Positions 42,745 to 50,406 of a DNA stretch of 64,000 bases are shown one piece after another (position 1 is the first letter of the stretch; each line of letters opens with the position of its first letter). The translations under genes and the position numbers were made by a program. The notes under the pieces are model-generated. The model ran no database searches. It was not told the origin of the DNA and was given only the letters and a program-made list of their open reading frames with translations. The stretch comes from JASLZO01 sp965247995 (lineage in GTDB: Bacteria; Chloroflexota; Dehalococcoidia; UBA6926): assembly GCA_965247995.1 (NCBI GenBank), contig OZ252041.1:868001-932000 (forward strand), given 5' to 3'.

Positions 42745-43152
42745 ATGACGCGCGGTCAGGTCGGAACGCTCCTCAGTGTCCTAGGGGTTTTGGCGTGGGC
42801 GCCGTTCATCATCGGACGCGCACTCGGCGGTGATCCGCCGTTCCTGGTGTTCTTGCCGATGCACCTCACCGGCGTGTTGGGGGGGGCGTGGTTGCGCCGC
42901 GGTGCGCCAAGGAGCCACGTCGCACGGACCCGGCGGATTGGGAATTACTTCATTTACGCGGGTGTGAGCGCGTGGATCCCGTACTTCACGATCGAAGCTT
43001 TGGGGCGGGAACCCTTGCTGTTGCCATTCCTGATCCCGCACCTGTCCGGCGTGGTGCCCGGCGTGATCCTTCGGTACTGGGAGGACATTCGCGGGTTCTG
43101 GGAGCGGGTGGCAGGAATCAGCGAGGAGACCCCGGCCGAGCACAACAGCTAG
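42745..43152 (+). CDS. small membrane protein with an internal two-fold repeat
   Basis: A 135-residue integral membrane protein with four hydrophobic segments. The two halves align: residues about 4-51 (G-x-L-x-x-L-G-V-L-A-W-A-P-F) with about 67-114 (GNYFIYAGVSAWIPYFTIEA), sharing G-V-x-A-W-x-P, A-L-G-x-x-P, and H-L-x-G-V-x-x-G-x-x-L-R. This is an intragenic duplication of a two-helix unit. I do not recognise the family and no catalytic residues stand out, though the paired W-x-P and H residues could line a shared site. Its stop is one base from the convergent MFS gene. Confidence 0.65.
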   Translation: MTRGQVGTLLSVLGVLAWAPFIIGRALGGDPPFLVFLPMHLTGVLGGAWLRRGAPRSHVARTRRIGNYFIYAGVSAWIPYFTIEALGREPLLLPFLIPHLSGVVPGVILRYWEDIRGFWERVAGISEETPAEHNS

Positions 43153-43153
43153 C

Positions 43154-44503
43154 TCACGCTGGCGCGGTCGGCTCCGGGTCGGTCACCACGGTAATAGGGG
43201 CAGGTCGTTTCGCGAATATTGAGGCGGCGGTGCCGAGCGCGAGGACCACGATTGTGATGAGGAAGGCGAGGGTGTACTCGCCGGTGCGGTCGACTGAGAG
43301 GCCGACGGCGACGGGAATTCCAGCGGAACCGACCCTGAGCAGCAGTTGCATGACGCCGAAGATCGTGCCGTAGGCGGTGATGCCGAAGGTATCCGCGATC
43401 ATCAGTGGCATGAGTGCGCCGACGGCACCAAAGCCGACGCCGTAGACGGCGACGAAGGGCCAGAGCAGCCAGACCTGGTCGTTCGAGTGGACAAGGAGCA
43501 GGATCAAGATCCCGGCGACCTGCATCACGCTGACGATGGCGAAGGCGTGACGGACGGGGATCTTCTCGGCGATGAGGCCGAAGACGACTTTCCCGATCAA
43601 GCCGAAGAGCCCGAGGAGGCCGAGCGCGGTGCCGGCAACTTGGATGTCGATGCCGACGATCTCTAGGTGCTTTCCCAGCTGGTTCAGCACGGCGAAGATG
43701 GACGTAAAGGCGGCCATGAACGTCGCGGCGATGAACCAGAACGCGGCGGTACGGACGCCGTCCTGCCATCGAGTCACGTCGGTGGTGGCGTCCAGGTCTT
43801 GGGCAGGGCCCGACGCACCGGTTGCCTCGTCGCCAGTGCGGGCCCCAAGGGCAGCCAGTCGTTGCGCTTCGGCAGCCTCGGTTTCGCGCCCGACACGACG
43901 GGCTTCATCGACGACGTCCTCCGGTTTGTCGCGGATCCAGAGGAGGATCACGGCGGAGTTGAGGACCAAGAGGCCGACGCCGTAGATGACGAACATGAGC
44001 CGCCAGTCCATGACGGTCAGGAGATAGGCGGACAAGGGGGCCATGGTGAGGCCGCCCATGTTATTGCCGGCAAGTGCAATACCCATGACGCGGCCACGGT
44101 CACGATGGAACCAAAGGCCGACGAGTTTGCCGGTGCCGAGGAACGCGGCGGACTGGCCGAGCACCAGCAGGCCTTGAAGCGCCCAAAGGTGCCAGATGTC
44201 GGTCATGAAGGCACGGAGCGCGAACGAGAGGGCGATCATCGGAACGCCGAGGAGCATCACGAGCTTGGGTCCTCGGGTGTCGACGAGGCGACCGAGGATT
44301 GGGCTAGCGAAGGCGAGGGGGAGCCCGACGATAAAGGCAGCGTTGATCTGGGTGAGGGACCACCCGAGAGTCTCGTCGGCCTGCCACGCCCGGATAAAGA
44401 GGCTGAAGGAATAGAAACTGACGCCAGTGACCGCGATTTCGGCGAGGAAGAGCGCAGCGACGACGTAGTAGCCGAAGTAGGGGCCTGTGCGGCGACCGTT
44501 CAG
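43154..44503 (-). CDS. MFS transporter with a non-canonical start codon (CTG proposed)
   Basis: The in-frame sequence upstream of GTG 44260 continues as MFS protein: RRTGPYFGYYVVAALFLAEI (helix 1), WSLTQINAAFIVGLPLAFAS (helix 2), then the loop 2-3 motif GRLVDTRGPK. The first in-frame stop upstream is at 44519-44521. Between it and this region there is no ATG, GTG or TTG; CTG 44503 follows GGAG by nine bases and gives 449 residues, the normal size. Starting at 44260 would delete the first two helices. Twelve helices with a central loop (about 190-225) are visible, as in oxalate/formate-type antiporters. Substrate unknown. Alternatively a frameshift hides an upstream ATG. Confidence 0.75.
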   Translation of the reverse strand: MNGRRTGPYFGYYVVAALFLAEIAVTGVSFYSFSLFIRAWQADETLGWSLTQINAAFIVGLPLAFASPILGRLVDTRGPKLVMLLGVPMIALSFALRAFMTDIWHLWALQGLLVLGQSAAFLGTGKLVGLWFHRDRGRVMGIALAGNNMGGLTMAPLSAYLLTVMDWRLMFVIYGVGLLVLNSAVILLWIRDKPEDVVDEARRVGRETEAAEAQRLAALGARTGDEATGASGPAQDLDATTDVTRWQDGVRTAAFWFIAATFMAAFTSIFAVLNQLGKHLEIVGIDIQVAGTALGLLGLFGLIGKVVFGLIAEKIPVRHAFAIVSVMQVAGILILLLVHSNDQVWLLWPFVAVYGVGFGAVGALMPLMIADTFGITAYGTIFGVMQLLLRVGSAGIPVAVGLSVDRTGEYTLAFLITIVVLALGTAASIFAKRPAPITVVTDPEPTAPA

Positions 44504-44716
44504 CGCGTCGATCTCCGTTCAGGCGCGACTGAGGTGGTCCAGGAGCGGTGGTGTTCCGGTGTCCTCGCCGGTTTGCAAGACATTTTCAAACCACCGGTCC
44601 CGGCCTCGGGACGGCCTTGGTTGGCCACTTGATAGCAGGCCTTTGAATGCGGACCGGACGGCGCCGCGCGATTGCAGCGCGTGTGTAGGACGGGTCAGCC
44701 AACCGCAGCGAATTCG

Positions 44717-45067
44717 CTAGGGTTGCATCTCAAGCCAGGGCTGATTCTCGGCCTCGTAGTGCCACCAGAAGCCGAAGTCGTTGTCCTTGGCGGCCTGGAA
44801 GTCGGTGTCCCGGTCGCCCATGTGGTAGTACTCATCGGCCTCGATCCGAGCCTTAACGGCGCCAAGCTGGTGCTTGGCGGACACGAAGGCAGGTTCGATC
44901 TCCATCGCTTGCCAGATGGCACGCTGGGTGCTGAGGGGTTTATCAGAGCAACTGCCGACAATGAAGCCCATTTCGTGGGCTTTCCGGACCATCTCGGTGG
45001 TGACTCCGCCGGGGGGATCCCCTAGCTCCAGGGTTCCATCGATATCGAAACTCAACAGGATCGCCAA
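44717..45067 (-). CDS. short HAD-superfamily hydrolase-like protein
   Basis: A 116-residue protein with HAD motif I at the very start (LLSFDIDGTLELG, nucleophile and acid Asp) and motif IV near the end (YHMGDRDTDFQAAKDNDFGF). A Lys in SAKHQLGAVKARI may serve as motif III. It lacks a cap domain and is shorter than most HAD phosphatases, so its substrate may be a protein or a small phosphate ester. The start is TTG 45067; no better start exists downstream that keeps motif I. Confidence 0.75.
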   Translation of the reverse strand: MAILLSFDIDGTLELGDPPGGVTTEMVRKAHEMGFIVGSCSDKPLSTQRAIWQAMEIEPAFVSAKHQLGAVKARIEADEYYHMGDRDTDFQAAKDNDFGFWWHYEAENQPWLEMQP

Positions 45068-45153
45068 CGTTCTGTTGCCTCCAAAATAACGCAGCGCGGG
45101 CGCGGCGCCCCTGCCGAGGGATCGCCACGCCCGGCTCGAGAGTTCGACTAAGT

Positions 45154-46452
45154 CTAGTCTGGACTGGTGCTCATCGCCAAGACTCCCGCGGTAACCGGCA
45201 GCACGCCGATGGTCACGGCGGTCTCAGCTTTGATACTGACCTGCCGTTCGCCAGCCCTACCCTGGAGTTGCTCCATGAGGTCGGTGATGAAGACCGTGCG
45301 CATGCGTCCAGTCCCCATGTTGCCACCACCGGAGTTGATCGGGTTTGGACCCTGGCGGCTGATGTCGCCGGCGTAGAAGTCGTGGGCCTCGCCGCGCTTG
45401 ACGCCGCGCCAACCGAAGGCTTCCAGGAAGTACTGAGTGAACACCGCGAACCCGTCGTATGGCGCGAAGAGGTCGATGTCTTCGGGCTTGAGGCCGGAGC
45501 CCGCATAGGAGCGCTGCGCCTGGACGTCGGTCCACTCCTCGGTGTCGTCGAGGGTCTGCACGAGGCTGCGAGGCGAGAACATGCTCTCGGTGTGGTCGAG
45601 GATGTAGACCGGCTTCTGCGCCATGTCCTTGGCTTTCTCGGCCGTCGTGACGACGTAGCAACTGGCATGGAGCACGGGGCGGTCGCAGTCGAAGATGCTG
45701 AGTCCACGGGCGATCATCCGGCCGTTCAGGTAGTCCTCAACGGTGAAGTCACCGGGCTCGTGCTGGGCGTAGTAGCTGGAGGGCCACAGCAGACCATTCT
45801 CCCGCTCCTGGACGACAAAGGGGGCCATGCGGTCATGGTTCGAGCCGTACTTCCGGCAGTACTGGTCGAACGTGAAGCCCTGGCCCGAGAGGCCCCAGCC
45901 CCAGGTGTCCGACCAAACGGCCGGCCCGCGGGACTCGTTGCCCGGCGCCTGGTGGTACCGGCCAGGGAGGTTGCCGTTGGGGTACGGGACGAGCGCGACG
46001 CTGGCCTTGCCGTCGCCAACGAGTTGAGCCGCGAGGCCGATCAAGTTCCAGATCGGGCCGCCCTGGTTGTGCGTGTATTTGACGTTCTTCAGGCCTAGCT
46101 GATTGGTCAGCCACTCAGCGGTCACGCTGGTAAGGCCGTCCTCAGTGTCGTAGGGCGCGTCGAAGTACGGACGCGGTCCCCACACGTCGCTCAGCGGCAT
46201 ACCGTTGGGCTGTCCACCGGCGGAGGTGATAACGGCATCGACATCGTCGATCGTGATGCCCGCATCCTCCATAGCGTTGCGGGCCGCGATGAGGCTGTAT
46301 GCGCCCAGAGACGTATCGAGGTTTTCGCCGTCCCACCGGCGGTCCGTTGGCGAGTGGCCCCGTCCGACGAGGGCGACTTTGCCCCGATGCTCCCAGATGC
46401 CGACTGGGTCTCTGCTCCGCTCCCAGCCGTTCTCTTTGATTGCCATTGTCAT
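45154..46452 (-). CDS. thiolase-like (lipid-transfer/Ltp2-type) protein, tandem copy A
   Basis: A 432-residue thiolase-fold protein. Fold markers are LGAYSLIAARNAMEDAGITI (N-terminal helix), VDAVITSAGG, IDLFAPYDGFAVFTQYFLEA and the C-terminal NSGGGNMGTGRMRTVFITDL. At the position of the thiolase nucleophilic Cys the sequence reads TYTHNQGGPIW-like (KYTHNQGGPIWNLIG) with no Cys, so it should not be a classical thiolase. Paired with the DUF35 gene directly upstream, it resembles Ltp2-type retro-aldolases of steroid side-chain degradation, which need a DUF35 partner. A GGAGTAAC ribosome-binding site precedes ATG 46452. About 22 of 432 residues differ from copy B. Confidence 0.85.
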   Translation of the reverse strand: MTMAIKENGWERSRDPVGIWEHRGKVALVGRGHSPTDRRWDGENLDTSLGAYSLIAARNAMEDAGITIDDVDAVITSAGGQPNGMPLSDVWGPRPYFDAPYDTEDGLTSVTAEWLTNQLGLKNVKYTHNQGGPIWNLIGLAAQLVGDGKASVALVPYPNGNLPGRYHQAPGNESRGPAVWSDTWGWGLSGQGFTFDQYCRKYGSNHDRMAPFVVQERENGLLWPSSYYAQHEPGDFTVEDYLNGRMIARGLSIFDCDRPVLHASCYVVTTAEKAKDMAQKPVYILDHTESMFSPRSLVQTLDDTEEWTDVQAQRSYAGSGLKPEDIDLFAPYDGFAVFTQYFLEAFGWRGVKRGEAHDFYAGDISRQGPNPINSGGGNMGTGRMRTVFITDLMEQLQGRAGERQVSIKAETAVTIGVLPVTAGVLAMSTSPD

Positions 46453-46516
46453 GGTGTTGTTACTCCTTCATCCCCATTCGTGTTCGGTTCAACGGTTGTT
46501 TCGCATGCGCCGGTCG

Positions 46517-46930
46517 TCAGGAAACGACCTGCCACTCCGGTATCAACTGACCGTTGTCCGCTTCCTCCCAGATCACCTCCACCGTGGACCCGACAGGGAC
46601 CTCGTCCACGGCGACCCCCGGTAGGTTCGAGTGGAAGTTGATCACTGGGTCTTCTTCTAACGCCACGATCGCGTTGTTGAACGGCTGGTTTGGGTGCCAC
46701 GCCACGATCCGCGAGTCGTAGGTGATCGAGTACCCCACGATCTTCCCGCGGCCGCTCGTCTCGATCCACGTCAGGTGGAACGGGAACCGGCAGTTTCGGC
46801 ACACCGCTTCCGGTGGGAACTGCTTCCGTCCGCACTCGTTGCACTGCTGAATGATGAGGCGACGCTCGTTGCACGCGTCCCAAAACGGTTTGCTCACCGG
46901 GTCCGGTATCGGCGTGATAGGTCTCGGCAT
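46517..46930 (-). CDS. DUF35 zinc-ribbon/OB-fold protein, tandem copy A
   Basis: A 137-residue acyl-CoA-associated OB-fold protein. The rubredoxin-like zinc ribbon uses C30, C33, C44 and C47 (IQQCNECGRKQFPPEAVCRN), followed by an OB-fold C-terminal half (GRGKIVGYSITYDSRIV, PVGSTVEVIWEEADNG). Proteins of this kind bind thiolase-fold partners and complete their acyl-CoA-binding or aldolase activity. It lies 64 bases upstream of thiolase copy A and downstream of a clear promoter at 47045. One residue (V/I near the C-terminus) distinguishes it from copy B. Confidence 0.9.
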   Translation of the reverse strand: MPRPITPIPDPVSKPFWDACNERRLIIQQCNECGRKQFPPEAVCRNCRFPFHLTWIETSGRGKIVGYSITYDSRIVAWHPNQPFNNAIVALEEDPVINFHSNLPGVAVDEVPVGSTVEVIWEEADNGQLIPEWQVVS

Positions 46931-47044
46931 ACGGTCTGTCCTCCCCCTTCATTTCCGTTCGCGCAGCGCCGTAGGCGCCAGATTCACAAATCGTTAACTG
47001 GCAGCCACAACCCCCACCGTTTCCCATAAGCGGCCAGCTTGGCG

Positions 47045-47074
47045 AGGATATTTGGTGGCGTTCGGGCGTGTCAA
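47045..47074 (-). promoter_or_regulatory. sigma-70 promoter of DUF35/thiolase copy A
   Basis: On the minus strand TTGACA (47069-47074) is separated by 18 bases from TATCCT (47045-47050). Both boxes are conserved in the duplicated unit at 49043-49072 while the spacer has diverged, which supports function. The leader to the ATG at 46930 is about 110 bases. Confidence 0.75.
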
Positions 47075-47097
47075 CTGAAAGGCAGCCGGATAACCGA

Positions 47098-47129
47098 ATA
47101 CGGGGCCTCCGGTGATGGAGGCCCCGTAT
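47098..47129 (-). terminator. intrinsic terminator after thiolase copy B
   Basis: A 13-base perfect inverted repeat, ATACGGGGCCTCC (47098-47110) with GGAGGCCCCGTAT (47117-47129), and a six-base loop. It lies 25 bases after the stop of thiolase copy B and just upstream of the promoter of copy A, so each copy is its own transcription unit. On the minus strand it is followed by TCGGTT, a weak T-tract. Confidence 0.7.
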
Positions 47130-47153
47130 GGGTTTGAGCGTCCGATTGTCCGT

Positions 47154-48452
47154 TTAGTCGGGACTGGTGCTGAACGCCAAGACACCGGCGGCAACCGGCA
47201 GGACGCCAATGGTCACGGCGGTCTCAGCCTTGATACTGACCTGCCGTTCGCCGGCCCTACCTTGGAGTTGCTCCATGAGGTCGGTGATGAAGACCGTGCG
47301 CATGCGTCCAGTGCCCATGTTGCCGCCTCCTGTATTGAGTGGATGCGGCCCTTGGGGGCTGATGTCCCCGGCGTAGAAGTCATGGGCCTCGCCGCGCTTC
47401 ACACCGTGCCAGCCGAAGGCTTCCAGGAAGTACTGAGTGAACACTGCGAACCCGTCGTATGGCGCGAAGAGGTCGATGTCTTCGGGCTTGAGGCCGGAGC
47501 CCGCGTAGGCCCGCTGCGCCTGGACGTCGGTCCACTCCTCGGTGTCGTCGAGGGTCTGGACGAGGCTGCGAGGCTGGAAGGCGCTCTCGGTGTGGTCGAG
47601 GACGTAGACCGGCTTTTGCGCCATGTCCTTCGCACGGTCTGCGGTCGTGATCACGTAGCAGCTGGCGTGGAGCACGGGGCGGTCGCAGTCGAAGATGCTG
47701 AGGCCGCGGGCGATCATGCGGCCGTTCAGGTAGTCCTCAACGGTGAAGTCGCCGGGCTCGTGCTGGGCGTAGTAGCTGGAAGGCCACTTGAGGCCGTTGG
47801 CCCGCTCCTGCACGACGAACGGCGCCATGCGGTCATGGTTCGAGCCGTACTTCCTGCAGTATTGGTCGAACGTGAAGCCCTGGCCCGAGAGGCCCCAGCC
47901 CCAGGTGTCCGACCAGACGGTGGGACCGCGGGACTCGTTGCCCGGCGCCTGGTGGTACCGGCCAGGGAGGTTGCCGTTGGGGTACGGCACGAGCGCAACC
48001 GTCGCGCGCCCGTCGCCAACGAGCTGAGCCGCGAGGCCGATGAGGTTCCAGATCGGGCCGCCCTGGTTGTGCGTGTATTTGACGTTCTTCAAGCCCAACT
48101 GGTTCGTCAGCCACTCGGCCGTGACGCTGGTGAGGCCGTCCTCTGAGTCGTAGGGCGCGTCGAAGTACGGGCGCGGCCCCCACACGTCGCTCAACGGTGC
48201 GCCATTGCCTTGACCACCGGCGGAGGTGATAACGGCATCGACATCGTCGATCGTGATGCCCGCGTCCTCCATAGCGTTCCGGGCCGCGATGAGGCTGTAT
48301 GCGCCCAGAGACGTATCGAGGTTCTCGCCGTCCCACCGACGGTCCGTTGGCGAGTGGCCCCGTCCGACGAGGGCGACTTTGCCCCGATGCTCCCAGATGC
48401 CGACTGGGTCTCTGCTCCGCTCCCAGCCGTTCTCTTTGATTGCCATTGTCAT
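47154..48452 (-). CDS. thiolase-like (lipid-transfer/Ltp2-type) protein, tandem copy B
   Basis: A 432-residue near-duplicate of the protein at 45154 (about 22 substitutions by eye). Changes include GQPNGM to GQGNGA, ENGLLW to ANGLKW, ESMFSPRS to ESAFQPRS, and SRQGPNPINS to SPQGPHPLNT; all fold motifs are kept. Like copy A it has THNQGGPIWNLIG instead of a Cys-containing thiolase motif. Differences cluster around putative substrate-facing loops, so the copies could differ in specificity. Ribosome-binding site GGAGTAAC precedes ATG 48452, and a terminator follows at 47098. Confidence 0.85.
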   Translation of the reverse strand: MTMAIKENGWERSRDPVGIWEHRGKVALVGRGHSPTDRRWDGENLDTSLGAYSLIAARNAMEDAGITIDDVDAVITSAGGQGNGAPLSDVWGPRPYFDAPYDSEDGLTSVTAEWLTNQLGLKNVKYTHNQGGPIWNLIGLAAQLVGDGRATVALVPYPNGNLPGRYHQAPGNESRGPTVWSDTWGWGLSGQGFTFDQYCRKYGSNHDRMAPFVVQERANGLKWPSSYYAQHEPGDFTVEDYLNGRMIARGLSIFDCDRPVLHASCYVITTADRAKDMAQKPVYVLDHTESAFQPRSLVQTLDDTEEWTDVQAQRAYAGSGLKPEDIDLFAPYDGFAVFTQYFLEAFGWHGVKRGEAHDFYAGDISPQGPHPLNTGGGNMGTGRMRTVFITDLMEQLQGRAGERQVSIKAETAVTIGVLPVAAGVLAFSTSPD

Positions 48453-48515
48453 GGTGTCGTTACTCCTTCATTTCCTTTCGTGTTCGGTCAACGGTTGTTT
48501 CGTATGCGCCGGCCG

Positions 48516-48929
48516 TCAGGAAACGATCTGCCACTCCGGTATCAACTGACCGTTGTCCGCTTCCTCCCAGATCACCTCTACCGTCGATCCCACGGGGACC
48601 TCGTCTACGGCGACCCCCGGCAGGTTCGAATGGAAGTTGATCACCGGGTCTTCTTCTAACGCCACGATCGCGTTGTTGAACGGCTGGTTTGGGTGCCACG
48701 CCACGATCCGCGAGTCGTAGGTGATCGAGTACCCCACGATCTTCCCGCGGCCGCTCGTCTCGATCCACGTCAGGTGGAACGGGAACCGGCAGTTTCGGCA
48801 CACCGCTTCCGGTGGGAACTGCTTCCGTCCGCACTCGTTGCACTGCTGAATGATGAGGCGACGCTCGTTGCACGCGTCCCAAAACGGTTTGCTCACCGGG
48901 TCCGGTATCGGCGTAATCGGTCTCGGCAT
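48516..48929 (-). CDS. DUF35 zinc-ribbon/OB-fold protein, tandem copy B
   Basis: 137 residues, identical to the copy at 46517 except for one conservative V/I change near the C-terminus (EWQIVS). Zinc ribbon C30, C33, C44, C47 and OB-fold are intact. The near-perfect protein conservation, compared with about 5 percent change in the partner thiolase, suggests strong constraint on the interface or recent gene conversion. It is followed after 63 bases by thiolase copy B and preceded by the promoter at 49043. Confidence 0.9.
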   Translation of the reverse strand: MPRPITPIPDPVSKPFWDACNERRLIIQQCNECGRKQFPPEAVCRNCRFPFHLTWIETSGRGKIVGYSITYDSRIVAWHPNQPFNNAIVALEEDPVINFHSNLPGVAVDEVPVGSTVEVIWEEADNGQLIPEWQIVS

Positions 48930-49042
48930 ACGGTCTGTCCTCCCCCTTCAAGTCCGGTTCGAGCGGCACCATAGGTACCAGATCCACAGTCACTGGCCGG
49001 CAACCGTACCCCCACTGTTTCACATAGGCGGCCAGCTTGGCG

Positions 49043-49072
49043 AGGATATTTGGTGGTTTTCTGGCGTGTCAA
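49043..49072 (-). promoter_or_regulatory. sigma-70 promoter of DUF35/thiolase copy B
   Basis: On the minus strand TTGACA (49067-49072), 18-base spacer, TATCCT (49043-49048). The same boxes and spacing occur in unit A, with a spacer that differs at several positions. The leader to ATG 48929 is about 110 bases. Confidence 0.75.
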
Positions 49073-49139
49073 CTGGAAGACAATCGGATAAGCGTATTTG
49101 GGGCATGGCGCGGAGGGGGAGGGCCGCACGGCCCGACTT

Positions 49140-50345
49140 TTAGCCGGCGGTTGATTCGTGCACGAGGAGGGGGTCGCCGTATAACACGGACGCGATCGCT
49201 ATGCTCGCGGGCCGTGTCCCGTTGGTGCGCAGCTTCGCGAGCAGGACCGGGCCTTCGGCCCAGACCTCGGGCGCGTTGAGCAGGTCAGCCCACGGCTCAT
49301 CCACAGTGAGCGCGGTCGTCGACGAAATGCGCCGTCGCAACCGATCGACGTTCTCAACGGCCGACTCGGTGTGTTCGTGGGCGAGGGCGAGAGCGGCGAA
49401 GGTACCTTGTTCGTCGCGTCCCGTCCCGTACGCGACGGCTTGGTACGGCAACAACGGGTCGGCTTGGCCGACGACTTTGAGCCACTCGTCCGGGTCGCCA
49501 ACAAACAAAAACGATCCGAGGAAAGGCTCGGCCAGCTCGTCCGGGTCCGTCGATAGCGTCCGGCTGGTAGCCGTGAACGAGAAGGCGCCGAGCTCGTCCA
49601 TGGCCCAACCCAATTGAGTGTATTCGTCGCGGTCGCCGAGCGTGGGGTGTTGTTGGGTGAGCGTGTCGACGAGGGCGTGCATGCCTTCGTCGTAGACAGC
49701 GTAGAAAAGCAGCTCGCCGACGATGGCGAGGCGTCCTCCCCTCCCGTATCGGTCGAAGAGGGGCAACTGGAGCTGGAGGTCTCCGCTGGTCGCGAAGTCC
49801 GCTCCCCATTTGTAGATCGGGACGCCGTTCTGTTCCTCGACGGTAGGGGCGACGGGACAGGCGACGCAGGAGTCGATAGCGTTGAAGACGGCTTCGCGGC
49901 TGAACGTGCCCCTGAGGATGGAGAGGTAGCGAGGTTCTTGACCGATCTGCGCGGTCTGTTCGACGTTCCGGAAATCGAAGCCGACGGCCGCGTTCCGGTT
50001 CGGCGCGCCGCTCTCCTGCGATTCATCGAGCCAGCGGAATCCGCTGATCCAAGGGGGGTCAGCGACCGGGGCACGAGCTTCTCCGAATGCGTCTAAGTAC
50101 GACTCCACGTCCCCGTATTCACTGGGGTCACCGATGCTGAATTGTTCACGAATCCTGGCCACGTCTATCACGACGATCGACGCTCGGGACTGCTCGGTAT
50201 CCGGCGCGGCGAGCAGGAGACTGTCAAAGCGGGACGGGCCGACCGGATCGGCGGGCGACGCCGGTGCGCAGGCGAGGACCAGCACCAACAGTACGATCAG
50301 GGCCACGACGGCCAAGGCCACAGAGATGTGACGTCGGCGGATCAA
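49140..50345 (-). CDS. hypothetical exported lipoprotein
   Basis: A 401-residue protein with a signal peptide (MIRRRHISVALAVVALIVLLVLVLAC is hydrophobic from residue 8) and a Cys at residue 26 after LVLA, likely lipid-modified. The mature part begins ASPADPVGPSRFDSLLLAAP and shows alternating hydrophobic strands, e.g. SIVVIDVARIREQF and LAIVGELLFYAVYD, reminiscent of DUF3352-like exported proteins such as the one at 5169, but similarity is too weak to assign. Two cysteines (DSCVACP) may form a disulfide. Upstream is the nitronate monooxygenase gene on the same strand, 61 bases away. Confidence 0.7.
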   Translation of the reverse strand: MIRRRHISVALAVVALIVLLVLVLACAPASPADPVGPSRFDSLLLAAPDTEQSRASIVVIDVARIREQFSIGDPSEYGDVESYLDAFGEARAPVADPPWISGFRWLDESQESGAPNRNAAVGFDFRNVEQTAQIGQEPRYLSILRGTFSREAVFNAIDSCVACPVAPTVEEQNGVPIYKWGADFATSGDLQLQLPLFDRYGRGGRLAIVGELLFYAVYDEGMHALVDTLTQQHPTLGDRDEYTQLGWAMDELGAFSFTATSRTLSTDPDELAEPFLGSFLFVGDPDEWLKVVGQADPLLPYQAVAYGTGRDEQGTFAALALAHEHTESAVENVDRLRRRISSTTALTVDEPWADLLNAPEVWAEGPVLLAKLRTNGTRPASIAIASVLYGDPLLVHESTAG

Positions 50346-50406
50346 AACGACCTCGTTCGGGTGCGGTTGTGAGAATTCGCGGTCGACGTGAGCTGGGACG
50401 CGTCAG

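Larger units (their letters stand above)
45154..47100 (-). repeat. tandem duplication, unit A (promoter-DUF35-thiolase)
   Basis: Unit A matches unit B (47154-49100) collinearly with an offset of 2,000 bases for the thiolase genes and 1,999 for the DUF35 genes. The match includes both coding regions, the spacers and the promoter at the far end. Divergence is concentrated in synonymous positions and in the thiolase C-terminal half. Confidence 0.9.
47154..49100 (-). repeat. tandem duplication, unit B (promoter-DUF35-thiolase)
   Basis: Partner of unit A at 45154-47100. Homology fades just beyond the promoter, around 49100, where the hypothetical lipoprotein gene begins. The 53-base segment between the units (47101-47153) contains the terminator. 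Confidence 0.9.

Noticed and set aside
47112..48146. 344-codon plus-strand frame opposite thiolase copy B (similar one at 45268-46098)
   Set aside because: Antisense shadow of the thiolase genes; it repeats because the genes are duplicated, not because it is conserved.
45154..49100. Assembly artefact as explanation of the tandem DUF35/thiolase units
   Set aside because: Copies differ at many synonymous and some amino-acid positions and have different flanks, so they are two real copies.
49121..49134. GGGCCGCACGGCCC palindrome followed by CGACTTTTAG as a terminator
   Set aside because: It would terminate plus-strand transcription where no plus-strand gene ends, and it has no T-run on the minus strand; evidence too weak to list.
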